A DNA stretch of 64,000 nt from the NCBI GenBank assembly GCA_934408725.1, contig CAKRVB010000004.1:1-64000 (forward strand), read 5' to 3'. The stretch comes from an uncultured Marvinbryantia sp. (GTDB taxonomy: Bacteria; Bacillota; Clostridia; Lachnospirales; Lachnospiraceae). The position numbers and the translations under genes were made by a program. Below the pieces are notes generated by a model. It did no database searches. It was not told the origin of the DNA and saw nothing but the letters and a program-made list of their open reading frames with translations. This document shows, one piece after another, positions 1-8,498 of the stretch; the first letter of the stretch is position 1, and each line of letters starts with the position of its first letter.

Positions 1-911
1 GAAGATTCCGCTGCTGCTGCTGCGCATGGTGCAGAGCCAGAACCTGCTTCATTGGAAAACAGCCCTCTCTTGACTCCGTTCATCAGAACCGTTCCAAATC
101 CACCAGCTACAGCCTGTCGTACACCAAAAGCTTCCTGAAAGATGTGCTTGAACACCGTTGGCAACTCTGTGATATTCAGGCAGATGATCACAAGTGTAAT
201 CACAAAATAACACACTGCCATTACCGGAACCATGATATCCAGTACCTTCACCGTTGCATTTTTTCGAAGTACAATCATCGCTGCCAGCACTACCAGCGCC
301 ACTGTAGTGACAATGGTCGGTATCTGAAATGCATTATAAAATGCAGAGCTGACAGAATTACTGATTACCTGACTGATACCGAACCAGCAGATCAGACCGG
401 ACAGGGCAAACAGTACCGCAATCACAGAATAGCGCATTTTTTTCTTATGAATTCGTTCTGCCAGGCTATGGATATAGTAAGCCGGGCCGCCCCTATATCC
501 TCCGTATAATGGATCCTTCTCCTTGTACATCTGTGCCAGCGTAGCTTCCACAAATGCAGTAGACGAGCCAAGAATTGCAGTCACCCACATCCAAAATACC
601 GCACCTGCACCTCCGGCTGAAATAGCCGCTACTACCCCAACCAGATTTCCCATACCCACTCTGGTGGCTGTAGACACAACCAGAGTCTGCCAGGATGACA
701 GACTCCCTTTTGTCTTATTCTTCTCCCCCAGTGCCTGGATCATATCCGGGAATAACCGGATCGGCAGACATCTGGTTCGGATCGTAAAATAAATCCCTGC
801 CGGAATCAACAAAATGACCAGCAGTGAAATTCCTATAGTACCCCCGCCAATGGGAATACGCAGGAGATCCCCCCATAAAAAGGAGTAGACTCCTTCAATT
901 AATTTAACCAT
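1..911 (-). CDS. Sodium:amino-acid symporter, AGCS family (3' end cut by window edge)
   Basis: A multi-span membrane protein of the alanine or glycine:cation symporter family, expected to import a small amino acid with Na+. Reading from the ATG at 911, the protein starts MVKLIEGVYSFLWGDLLRIP and carries the family's RVGMGNLVGVVAAI and GGPAYYI segments, followed by SNEAGSGSAP near the window edge. About 303 residues are visible and the C-terminus lies outside. A strong GGAGGAAG ribosome site sits just before the ATG, 14 bases after the stop of the solute-binding protein, so the two are probably co-transcribed. The family assignment is solid; the substrate is not determined. Confidence 0.87.
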   Translation of the reverse strand, partial: MVKLIEGVYSFLWGDLLRIPIGGGTIGISLLVILLIPAGIYFTIRTRCLPIRLFPDMIQALGEKNKTKGSLSSWQTLVVSTATRVGMGNLVGVVAAISAGGAGAVFWMWVTAILGSSTAFVEATLAQMYKEKDPLYGGYRGGPAYYIHSLAERIHKKKMRYSVIAVLFALSGLICWFGISQVISNSVSSAFYNAFQIPTIVTTVALVVLAAMIVLRKNATVKVLDIMVPVMAVCYFVITLVIICLNITELPTVFKHIFQEAFGVRQAVAGGFGTVLMNGVKRGLFSNEAGSGSAPCAAAAAES

Positions 912-925
912 TCACTTCCTCCATC

Positions 926-1882
926 TTACAGTTCTTCGTAATCATCCGGAATACTGATGCCCAGTTTTTCACACCGCTCCGGCACGTAGCATTTCTTTAC
1001 CTGTTCCGCCTGACGAACCGCCATCTGCGAAACATCTGCTCCATTTTCCAATATGTCTACAGCCATCTCACCGGTAATCTGACCAAGTTCATAATAGTCA
1101 ATGGTGAGTGTGGCGATTCCACATCCTTCACAGACACCTTTTTCTCCACAAATGACCGGTACTTCTGCCGGTTCACAGATGTTATTGATCAGCTCAGCAT
1201 TACTTGCTGCTGTATTATCAGTCGGAATGTAGATCACATCACAGTTTTCTGCTGCTGTCGTAGTAACGGATGCAATATCATCCGTTCCGGTAAAAGTGTA
1301 CTCCTTCACTTCCGCCGTACAGCCAAGTTCTTCCAGACTGGACTCAATTATATCTGTCTGATATCTGGAATTCGGCTCTGCGGAACAATACAAAATGCCG
1401 ATCTCTTTTGCATCCGGAACCAGCTCCATAAGCATCTCCGCCTGCTGCTGAAGTGGTGCACAGTCAGAAGTTCCAGATACATTCGTTCCTGTCACACCGT
1501 TCCATTTCTCCAGATCCAGTGCAGCCGGATAGTCTGTCACCGATGTTCCAAGAACAGGAATACTATCCGTTGCAGATGCCGCTGCCTGCAGTACCGGTGT
1601 AGAATTCGCCAGTATCAGATCCACATCTCCGGAAACAAATGCATTGATTACCGTCACACAATTCGACAATTCACCGGATGCATTCTGCACATCAAAAGTC
1701 ACCTGATCTCCCAGCTTCTCTGAGACATAGTCCTGAAAGCCTTTCGTTGCCTCTTCCAGTGCCTCATGCTGTGTCAGCTGGCAGATTCCGATCTTATAAG
1801 ATCCCTCTGCCGAAACTGCAGAAACCATCATTCCAGTTGCCGCCAGCCCCATCAGAGCCGTCATTTTCCACTTTTTATTCAT
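926..1882 (-). CDS. ABC-type solute-binding protein, TrpX/BMP-like family
   Basis: An exported solute-binding protein of the ABC substrate-binding family often found with tryptophan or tyrosine uptake systems. The ATG at 1882 is preferred because AGGGGAGAG lies just upstream; an in-frame start at 1966 would add an unlikely N-terminus. Residues 1-26 form a signal peptide ending SAVSAEG. The two-lobed domain then runs to the end, with VTINAFVSGDVDLILANSTP and IYIPTDNTAASN segments typical of the family. No lipobox cysteine is present, which is odd for a Gram-positive binding protein. Instead of a permease and ATPase, the next gene is an AGCS symporter. The ligand cannot be read from the sequence. 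Confidence 0.85.
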   Translation of the reverse strand: MNKKWKMTALMGLAATGMMVSAVSAEGSYKIGICQLTQHEALEEATKGFQDYVSEKLGDQVTFDVQNASGELSNCVTVINAFVSGDVDLILANSTPVLQAAASATDSIPVLGTSVTDYPAALDLEKWNGVTGTNVSGTSDCAPLQQQAEMLMELVPDAKEIGILYCSAEPNSRYQTDIIESSLEELGCTAEVKEYTFTGTDDIASVTTTAAENCDVIYIPTDNTAASNAELINNICEPAEVPVICGEKGVCEGCGIATLTIDYYELGQITGEMAVDILENGADVSQMAVRQAEQVKKCYVPERCEKLGISIPDDYEEL

Positions 1883-2100
1883 ACTGCTCTCTCCCCTCTT
1901 TGCATTCTTCTCATTGCGCCATACATTGTACTTCTCAATGGCAATATCGATAAAAGTATACCACATTTTTTCTATCTGCGATAGAAATAGAAGTAAGTTT
2001 TCGTATTATTAAGTAAGAAGCAATAATTTTATAAATATTTCATTTTACTATCATCTTCTTCTGGTTTAAAATGGCTATATTGTGAAACAATAAAAAACAG

Positions 2101-2143
2101 CCAGTGGGGACGGAGAAAAGTGGCTTTTTTCCTGTCCCTTCTG
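2101..2143. repeat. Dispersed GGGACGG palindrome, copy 1
   Basis: An imperfect hairpin with CCAG/CTGG at its ends, a GGGGACGG arm and a matching CTGTCCC arm around an A/T-rich loop. It lies in the 308-base gap between the solute-binding protein and the bile salt hydrolase, where I see no gene. The rest of that gap is A/T-rich and presumably carries the two divergent promoters. Related copies lie at 3170-3210 and 4266-4307. Confidence 0.6.
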
Positions 2144-2190
2144 GTTCAGAATATCGTTTTATCTGACAATATTTACAGGAGATGATGATT

Positions 2191-3165
2191 ATGTGTACAG
2201 CAGCAACTTATCAGACAAAGGGATTCTATATGGGAAGAACACTGGATTATGAATTTTCTTACGGCGATGAGGTCACCATAACACCGAGAAACTATCCGTT
2301 TCATTTTCGCCATATGGGCGATGTGATCTCACATTATGCCATGATCGGAACGGCACATGTGGCAGGCGACTATCCGCTCTACTACGATGCAATGAATGAA
2401 AAAGGTCTGTGCATGGCCGGACTGAATTTTGTCGGCAATGCAGTTTTTCAGGAATTGTCCGACTCCCGTGATAATGTAGCCCAGTTTGAATTTATCCCAT
2501 GGATCTTATCTCAGGCAGCTTCTCTTGCTGAAGCCCGTGAGCTTCTAACCCGCATGAACCTGACCGGCACTTCATTCAGCCCTGAGCTTCCTACCGCTCA
2601 GCTTCACTGGATGATTGCAGATAAAACCGGTGCTCTGACCATAGAATGCATGGCTGATGGGATGCATATCTATGAGAACCCTGTAGGAGTTCTGACAAAT
2701 AATCCACCGTTTGATAAACAACTGTTTCACCTGAATGATTTTATGCATCTGTCAGCAAAGCAGCCAGAAAATCACTTTTCGCCGGATCTGAATCTACAGA
2801 CTTACAGCCGTGGAATGGGTGCACTGGGTCTTCCGGGAGATCTTTCCTCTGCTTCCCGTTTTGTTCGTGTAGCATTTACAAAAATGAATTCCCGTTCCGG
2901 AGATTCTGAAAGTGAAAGTGTCAGCCAGTTCTTCCACATTTTAGGATCTGTAGATCAGCAGCGTGGCTGCTGCGAAGTAGCCGAAGGTAAATATGAAATT
3001 ACCCTCTATACTTCCTGCTGTAGCGCGGACACAGGAATCTACTATTATACCACATACGAAAATCACCAGATCTCCGGCGTGGACATGTATCGTGAAAATC
3101 TGGACAGTGATACACTGATCCGTTATCCGATGCTCAGTAACGAACAGATTCATATGCAGAATTAA
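2191..3165 (+). CDS. bsh: Bile salt hydrolase (choloylglycine hydrolase family, Ntn hydrolase)
   Basis: Hydrolyses the amide bond of glycine- or taurine-conjugated bile acids; the family also includes penicillin V acylases. The start at 2191 is chosen over 2182 because it places Cys at position 2, which becomes the N-terminal nucleophile once Met is removed, and because CAGGAGATG lies about ten bases upstream. Expected active-site residues are visible as C2, R16 and D19 in GRTLDYE, N79 in GLNF, N170 in GVLTNNPPF and R223 in ASRFVRVAF. The LPGDLSSASRF stretch and the TYEN near the end favour bile salt hydrolase over penicillin acylase. The 324-residue length is normal. There is no signal peptide, so it acts in the cytoplasm. 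It is monocistronic and followed by a palindrome. Confidence 0.9.
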   Translation: MCTAATYQTKGFYMGRTLDYEFSYGDEVTITPRNYPFHFRHMGDVISHYAMIGTAHVAGDYPLYYDAMNEKGLCMAGLNFVGNAVFQELSDSRDNVAQFEFIPWILSQAASLAEARELLTRMNLTGTSFSPELPTAQLHWMIADKTGALTIECMADGMHIYENPVGVLTNNPPFDKQLFHLNDFMHLSAKQPENHFSPDLNLQTYSRGMGALGLPGDLSSASRFVRVAFTKMNSRSGDSESESVSQFFHILGSVDQQRGCCEVAEGKYEITLYTSCCSADTGIYYYTTYENHQISGVDMYRENLDSDTLIRYPMLSNEQIHMQN

Positions 3166-3169
3166 ACTC

Positions 3170-3210
3170 AGTGGGGGACGGAAAAAAGTAGCTTTTTCCC
3201 GTCCCCCACT
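3170..3210. repeat. Dispersed GGGACGG palindrome, copy 2, after bsh
   Basis: A near-perfect hairpin with arms AGTGGGGGACGGAAAAA and its complement, beginning four bases after the bsh stop. There is no clean T-run after the stem, so it may protect or mark the 3' end rather than act as a standard terminator, although it lies where a terminator would. Confidence 0.65.
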
Positions 3211-3242
3211 CCTGCCTTCACATCAGGAAAACCCTGACCTTT

Positions 3243-3887
3243 TTACAGAAATATTTTTTTCAGTTCTTCCACCGTCTCTGCAATCTGTCCGGCTCCGGCT
3301 GCTTCCAGCTCTGCTCTGCTGCCATACCCATAGAGCACACCAATCGAATCCAGTCCGTTTTCTTTTGCTCCCAGAATATCATATTCCCTGTCACCGACCA
3401 TCACAGCATTTGTCACATCTGTAATACCGGCCTTTTCTAACGCATAACGGATCACATCTGCTTTTTCGACCCGCTTCTCGTCCATACTGGCACCGGCGAT
3501 CAGATTAAAATACTGATCTAACTGAAAATGTTCCATAATGCGTCTGGTAAATGGTTCCGGCTTAGAAGTAGCCAGTACCACTTTTCTTCCGGTTTCTTTT
3601 AAGTATTTCAAAAGCTCTGGAATTCCCGGATAGACTTCATTTTCAAAAAGTCCCCTGTCCTGATAATATTCTCGGTAATATTTCACTGCCTTATCACATT
3701 CTTCTGGTGCAAGTCCATAATACCTCATAAAAGAATCCTTCAGCGGCGGTCCTACAAACACATTCAGTTCTGAATGATCCTCTATATGAATTCCAAACTT
3801 CTCCAGTGCATAAGCCACTGCATTGGTGATCCCCAGTCCGGAATCTGTCAGTGTTCCATCTAAATCAAACAGTACAATCTGATACAT
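3243..3887 (-). CDS. HAD-family hydrolase, phosphoglycolate phosphatase-like
   Basis: A haloacid dehalogenase phosphatase of subfamily IA, probably acting on a small phosphorylated metabolite. The ATG at 3887 is preferred since GGAGG lies at a good distance and the protein then begins MYQIVLFDLDGTLTDSG, placing motif I at the N-terminus. Motif II is in VVLATSKPEPF, and motifs III/IV are in the KADVIRYAL and MVGDREYDILGA segments. Between them lies the helical cap (roughly residues 15-80). The 214-residue length fits. It follows spoIIID on the same strand. A pyrophosphatase PpaX-like role is equally possible. Confidence 0.85.
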   Translation of the reverse strand: MYQIVLFDLDGTLTDSGLGITNAVAYALEKFGIHIEDHSELNVFVGPPLKDSFMRYYGLAPEECDKAVKYYREYYQDRGLFENEVYPGIPELLKYLKETGRKVVLATSKPEPFTRRIMEHFQLDQYFNLIAGASMDEKRVEKADVIRYALEKAGITDVTNAVMVGDREYDILGAKENGLDSIGVLYGYGSRAELEAAGAGQIAETVEELKKIFL

Positions 3888-3937
3888 CTTTCTTCCTCCA
3901 CGTTTCTTCACGAATGGAGTCATTTTATCATACTTTC

Positions 3938-4192
3938 TCAGATCTGTCGATGCAGATACTTCTCTCTGGTAGCCAGTCCCCCACGAATATGCCGCTCTGA
4001 CTTATTCACATCCAGCACCTTTCTCGCACAAAGTGCAAGCGCATGGTTGATCTGCGGAAGGCGTTCTGTGATATCCTTATGTACCGTAGACTTGCTCACC
4101 CCGAACTTTTTTGCCGTCTGTCGTACTGTCGCATTTGTCTCCACAATGTATGTGCCAATCTCCACTGCCCGTTCCTCAATATAATCTTTCAC
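3938..4192 (-). CDS. spoIIID: Stage III sporulation protein D, transcription factor
   Basis: A small DNA-binding regulator of mother-cell genes during sporulation, working with sigma-E and sigma-K. The 84-residue protein has the expected length and a helix-turn-helix in TVRQTAKKFGVSKSTVHKDI (about residues 22-41), followed by the basic C-terminal tail with NKSERHIRGGLATREKY. The match to the family is strong along the whole length. It shows that the organism belongs to an endospore-forming lineage. The HAD gene follows closely on the same strand. Confidence 0.95.
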   Translation of the reverse strand: MKDYIEERAVEIGTYIVETNATVRQTAKKFGVSKSTVHKDITERLPQINHALALCARKVLDVNKSERHIRGGLATREKYLHRQI

Positions 4193-4265
4193 GGATAAGC
4201 CTCCAGAGATGTTGTTTTTACAATGTATGCAGATACAAAATATAAGTATGTTATTTAATTAAAAA

Positions 4266-4307
4266 AAGCCAGTAGGGACAGGCCATTTACTCCGTCCCCA
4301 TTGGCTT
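4266..4307. repeat. Dispersed GGGACGG palindrome, copy 3
   Basis: Arms AAGCCAGTAGGGACAGG and its near-complement ending CCCATTGGCTT form an imperfect hairpin just downstream of the methyltransferase stop. It shares the GGGAC...GTCCC core and CCAGT/ACTGG-like ends with the copies at 2101 and 3170. Confidence 0.6.
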
Positions 4308-4315
4308 CTTATAAA

Positions 4316-5020
4316 TTATTTCTTTGCGATCACAAACCAGGTAGCGGCATGTTCCTCATGCCCTTCCAGTAACTGATCTGTACATGTTACGTCGGAAAAT
4401 CCGGCTCTCTTTAACTCTTCCATTATCCACTCTGACGAATAAATCCGTTCCTGAATTTTTTCCGTATTAACCAGCTGCTCTCCCTCATATAAATCCGTCT
4501 GAAGAGTTACAAAGCCTTCCTGTGGATGACGGATCTGAAACTGCAGTCTTTTTCCTTCCAGTTCTCCCAGCTCCACCGGTTCACATTCCTCTGCTTCTCC
4601 CTCACGAAGAAGATCAAAGAGAAAATAACCGCCCGGATTCACATAAGAGTATACATTTTGAAATACTGCTTTTACCTCTTCCGGCTCCAGGATGTGATTC
4701 AGGGCATCACAGGTACTCGTTACCAGATCATAGGATTTTTCCGGTTTCCAGGTGACCATATTTCCCTGTTCAAAACGAATCTGGGGATATTTTTCTCTTG
4801 CCATGGCAATCATTCCATGAGAAAGATCCATCCCATGTGTCTCTATACCATGCTCCTGCATAATGCTGCAAAGTACACCGGTTCCACATCCCAGATCCAA
4901 CATATTTTTAACAGTTATCCCCTTTTCTTCTATCCATTTCAACAGTAATTGTGCAAAACTTTCCGGATAATAATTCCATCCAAATGCATCATATACTTTA
5001 CTGAATATCTCACTGTACAT
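4316..5020 (-). CDS. Class I SAM-dependent methyltransferase
   Basis: A Rossmann-fold methyltransferase of unknown substrate. Motif I is seen as MLDLGCGTGVLC at about residues 40-51, with a downstream acidic residue in THGMDLSHGMIAMA that would bind the SAM ribose, and SYDLVTSTCDALNH as motif II. The C-terminal part has a beta-rich region as in many small-molecule methyltransferases. Its length of 234 residues is usual. It lies 18 bases after the MATE exporter on the same strand and is likely co-transcribed with it. Confidence 0.85.
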   Translation of the reverse strand: MYSEIFSKVYDAFGWNYYPESFAQLLLKWIEEKGITVKNMLDLGCGTGVLCSIMQEHGIETHGMDLSHGMIAMAREKYPQIRFEQGNMVTWKPEKSYDLVTSTCDALNHILEPEEVKAVFQNVYSYVNPGGYFLFDLLREGEAEECEPVELGELEGKRLQFQIRHPQEGFVTLQTDLYEGEQLVNTEKIQERIYSSEWIMEELKRAGFSDVTCTDQLLEGHEEHAATWFVIAKK

Positions 5021-5038
5021 ATCGGTTCCTCTCTCATT

Positions 5039-6400
5039 TTATATCATTTCTCGTGTCAGGTCCTTCACCCACTTATATTTTTTATAATGATAGATGACCC
5101 ACGGAATCTTTCCCACTTCATCCAGACAGGTGCAGGCATACACCACCTCCACCGGCCAGTGAAATACAAAGGCTCCCAGTGCCGCCAGCGGAACCGCAAT
5201 CATCCACATGGTCACTACCAGGCTGTACATATCAAACAGGGTGTCCCCTCCTGCCGCAAAAATTCCATTAATTACAATGGTATTCACTGTTCTTCCAATC
5301 ATATAAACTGCCATAATACACATCATCCCAATCAGATGATATCTGGCCTGAACCGTCAGCTTTACTACATGAATCAGAAGTGGTGTCACCGCAAACATAA
5401 TCGCAGTAGACAGCAGACCGCACACAAATGACAGCTTCATCAGGCGGTCTCCATATTCTCTTCCTGTGGAAAGGTTGCCTGCACCCAGTTCATTTCCCAC
5501 CAGAATCCCGCCACCGCTTGCCAATCCATTACACATACAGCACACCAGGTCACGCACTACAGATGCTATCGAATTGGCTGCTGCCGCATCTGTTCCCATA
5601 TGTCCCATAAAAGCCGTATAAGAAGTAAATCCCACGCCCCAGAGCAGAGCTGCGCCAATCATCGGTAACAGGCAGCGCACAAAATCTCCTGTAAGGACCG
5701 GATAGGCTTTCCATAATCCTGCCAGATTCAGACGAATATACCCTTTTCGGAACGACAGACAAACACAGCATGCCAGTTCTGTCACACGGGCAATCAACGT
5801 AGCCAATGCCGCCCCCTGAACTCCCATTGCAGTTATTCCGAAGCCTCCGAATATCAAAATCCAGTTCAGAATAATATTGAGCACCACAGCTGCGGAACTG
5901 ATTTTTGCAGCATCTGCCGTATGGTCTGTCACTTTCAGTATCACAAGATAACACTGGGAAATTCCTGTCAGCAGATAAGACCAGCCTGCAATCCTGAGAT
6001 AATCTGCTCCAATGGCAATCAGTTCCGGTTCATTCGTAAACAACACCATCAGACGTTCCGGTACACATATACAGCCCAGGAAAAATACAAGCGATGACAA
6101 AAGACAGAACCTTACACTCAGGCAAAAAATTCTGCCAATGGTCTTTTTATCTTTTTTTCCCCAATACTGTGCTCCCAAAATTGAGACCGCTGCCGTAACA
6201 GATGAAATAATCATATTTTGAATAAACTGAATCTGAGATGCCAGCGACACTGCTGACATGGAATTCTGATCAACACCGCCCAGCATAAACGCATCAGCCG
6301 CAGCCACCGATGCCAGCATCAGGCTCTGAATCATAATCGGTACTGCCAGCTTCCACAACTGACTGTTAAAAAATTTATCTGAAAAAATCCTGCTTTTCAT
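5039..6400 (-). CDS. MATE family efflux transporter
   Basis: A multidrug and toxin extrusion transporter that exports organic cations or metabolites using a Na+ or H+ gradient. The start at 6400 is favoured by AAGGA nearby and because the protein then begins MKSRIFSDKFFNSQLWKLAV, as in relatives; the longer frame to 6484 adds non-family sequence. About twelve membrane spans are visible in two related halves, with PIMIQSLMLASVAAADAFML in the first. The length of 453 residues is typical. The exported compound cannot be told. Confidence 0.9.
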   Translation of the reverse strand: MKSRIFSDKFFNSQLWKLAVPIMIQSLMLASVAAADAFMLGGVDQNSMSAVSLASQIQFIQNMIISSVTAAVSILGAQYWGKKDKKTIGRIFCLSVRFCLLSSLVFFLGCICVPERLMVLFTNEPELIAIGADYLRIAGWSYLLTGISQCYLVILKVTDHTADAAKISSAAVVLNIILNWILIFGGFGITAMGVQGAALATLIARVTELACCVCLSFRKGYIRLNLAGLWKAYPVLTGDFVRCLLPMIGAALLWGVGFTSYTAFMGHMGTDAAAANSIASVVRDLVCCMCNGLASGGGILVGNELGAGNLSTGREYGDRLMKLSFVCGLLSTAIMFAVTPLLIHVVKLTVQARYHLIGMMCIMAVYMIGRTVNTIVINGIFAAGGDTLFDMYSLVVTMWMIAVPLAALGAFVFHWPVEVVYACTCLDEVGKIPWVIYHYKKYKWVKDLTREMI

Positions 6401-6569
6401 ATGGTATTCCTTTTCTTCTTTTATTCTCTGCAGTGATCCACTGTCTGTCAAAGCTGCCGTTGCCTTCCATTTGAGTATACACAAAAAAATCTGACTCTAC
6501 AATCATTGTCTCTTTTTCTTTTCTCTGATCAGTGATAAAATAGTAAGAAAAACGGGAGGAATTCTACTC

Positions 6570-7706
6570 ATGGATATTTTTACAAGTAAGAAAAAACTGG
6601 GATTTGGCCTGATGCGTCTGCCGCTTCTGGATGCCAACGATGCAGCCAGTATTGATATAGAGCAAACCAAACAAATGGTAGATGCTTTTCTGGAAAATGG
6701 ATTTACTTATTTTGATACTGCATGGATGTATTGCGGATTCAAAAGTGAAAATGCAACAAAAGAGGCTCTGGTAGACCGTCATCCTCGTGACAGCTACACT
6801 CTGGCTACCAAGCTCCATGCCGGATTTTTGAAGGAAAAGGAAGATCGTGACAAGATCTTTGAAGAGCAGATGAAGAAAACCGGTGTTACCTATTTTGACT
6901 ATTATCTGCTTCACGATATGGGTGTAGATCACTATGAAATTTATGAAAAACTGGACTGTTTCCACTGGCTGGCTGAGAAAAAAGCACAGGGACTGGTTAA
7001 ACATATGGGCTTTTCCTTCCACGATAATGCAGAAGTTCTGGATAAAGTCCTCACCTCCCATCCGGAAATGGAATTCGTACAGCTTCAGTTAAATTATCTG
7101 GATTGGGACAGCGTGGGCATTCAGTCCCGTAAATGTTATGAAGTAGCTGCCAGACATGGCAAGCCAGTCATCGTTATGGAGCCGGTAAAGGGCGGTACTC
7201 TGGCAAAAGTTCCGGAAAATGCAGAAGCTGCTTTCAAAGCTTACCATCCAGATATGTCTGTTCCATCCTGGGCCATCCGTTTTGCTGCCAGCCAGCCAAA
7301 TGTCAAAATGGTCTTAAGCGGCATGAGCAACATGGCACAGCTGACGGACAATATGAGCTACATGAAGGATTTCCAGCCAATGAACAAGGAAGAACAGCAA
7401 ATTGTAAAGAATGCAGTAGACATGATCAATTCCAGCATCACGATTCCATGTACCGGATGCTCCTACTGCACCGATGGCTGTCCACAGAATATCGCCATTC
7501 CAAAATACTTCTCGCTGTACAACGCAGATAAACAGGAAACTGCTGAAAAAGGCTGGAAACCACAGGGCGAGTACTATCAGCGTCTGACTCAGACCTTCGG
7601 AAAAGCCAGCGACTGTCTGGAATGTGGCCAGTGTGAAGGCGTCTGTCCACAGCATCTGCCGATTATCCAGTATCTGAAAGATGTGGCAGAATATTTTGAA
7701 AAATAA
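6570..7706 (+). CDS. Aldo/keto reductase with C-terminal 4Fe-4S domain
   Basis: A cytosolic oxidoreductase with an aldo/keto reductase barrel (about residues 8-260) joined to a ferredoxin-like domain. The catalytic tetrad is visible as D and Y in FDTAWMYCG, K in LATKLH and H in YYLLHDMG. Two cysteine clusters, CTGCSYCTDGCP near residue 294 and CLECGQCEGVCP near residue 348, should bind iron-sulfur clusters. A GGGAGGAATT ribosome site precedes the ATG. This architecture is common in anaerobic Clostridia, but the substrate is generally unknown. Confidence 0.9.
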   Translation: MDIFTSKKKLGFGLMRLPLLDANDAASIDIEQTKQMVDAFLENGFTYFDTAWMYCGFKSENATKEALVDRHPRDSYTLATKLHAGFLKEKEDRDKIFEEQMKKTGVTYFDYYLLHDMGVDHYEIYEKLDCFHWLAEKKAQGLVKHMGFSFHDNAEVLDKVLTSHPEMEFVQLQLNYLDWDSVGIQSRKCYEVAARHGKPVIVMEPVKGGTLAKVPENAEAAFKAYHPDMSVPSWAIRFAASQPNVKMVLSGMSNMAQLTDNMSYMKDFQPMNKEEQQIVKNAVDMINSSITIPCTGCSYCTDGCPQNIAIPKYFSLYNADKQETAEKGWKPQGEYYQRLTQTFGKASDCLECGQCEGVCPQHLPIIQYLKDVAEYFEK

Positions 7707-7719
7707 GTCATAAAACAGT

Positions 7720-7768
7720 AACACTCCTGCTGATTCGATTCTCTATGATCCAATCACACAGGAGTGTT
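7720..7768. terminator. Bidirectional terminator between convergent genes
   Basis: Arms AACACTCCTG and CAGGAGTGTT are followed by TTTT on the plus strand. The hairpin separates the aldo/keto reductase from the convergent M15 peptidase gene and can serve both. Confidence 0.75.
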
Positions 7769-7778
7769 TTTCTGTCTT

Positions 7779-8492
7779 TTATTCCAATCTTTTTTCAAAA
7801 TGCTGATAATCTTTGGGATTCGTCCAGCTTCCGCCCCAGGTAAAGCCATGATCGGTAAATGCCTGCCAGCAGACATCGCCTTCTTTGATCTCGTGTGCAT
7901 CCTCCAGTGATCGATCCATATATTCCTGTGCATTTTCATGATCACAGTCATAGGTTCCATCTTCTTGCAGTGTCAGATATGGATTCTGCTGTGGATTAAT
8001 GTCGATGGCACAGCCATAGGCATGTCTGGAAAGATTCTCTCCTCCTGTCACTACACGATAGCAGAAAGCAGAGGTATTATTGTGATCGATAGAATTCGTA
8101 TCTGCCTGATCCGGATCCTCATTCACCCAGTAATCGTCAATCAGGTGCATAGATGCAATCTCATACTCCGCATCATACAGCTCCTGAAAAATCTCCAGAA
8201 CTTCATCCGCCAGATCTACATTCACAATCAATTCCCCGGTCTGTATTTTGTGGTCAAAATCATAATGAGATATTTGCAGATAACGAAGATCCTTCAAAGA
8301 AATATTCTCGTTTTCCTGATATGACTTTCCATTGATGCGGTTATAGACTTCGCTCCCCTCTGTGATCTCAGATGCGATAAATACCGGGGATTCTGAGTCC
8401 GTTGCCCGCACCGGTGAACGGGATATTCCAAGAAATATACCGGTCAGTATCAATATGTAGATGGTAAATATTTTTCCGTTCTTCTCTTTCAT
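7779..8492 (-). CDS. M15-family D-Ala-D-Ala carboxypeptidase-like, exported
   Basis: A probable zinc peptidase acting on peptidoglycan stem peptides outside the cell. Residues 1-30 form a signal peptide or membrane anchor. The zinc motif SRHAYGCAID gives H157 and D164, and YQHFE near the C-terminus supplies H231; HGFTWGGSWTNPKD before it matches the M15 carboxypeptidase signature. There is an N-terminal region of about 110 residues without recognised features. The adjacent repeat protein at 8499 lies only six bases upstream, so the two probably share a transcript. D,D- versus L,D-specificity cannot be told. Confidence 0.78.
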   Translation of the reverse strand: MKEKNGKIFTIYILILTGIFLGISRSPVRATDSESPVFIASEITEGSEVYNRINGKSYQENENISLKDLRYLQISHYDFDHKIQTGELIVNVDLADEVLEIFQELYDAEYEIASMHLIDDYWVNEDPDQADTNSIDHNNTSAFCYRVVTGGENLSRHAYGCAIDINPQQNPYLTLQEDGTYDCDHENAQEYMDRSLEDAHEIKEGDVCWQAFTDHGFTWGGSWTNPKDYQHFEKRLE

Positions 8493-8498
8493 TATTTT

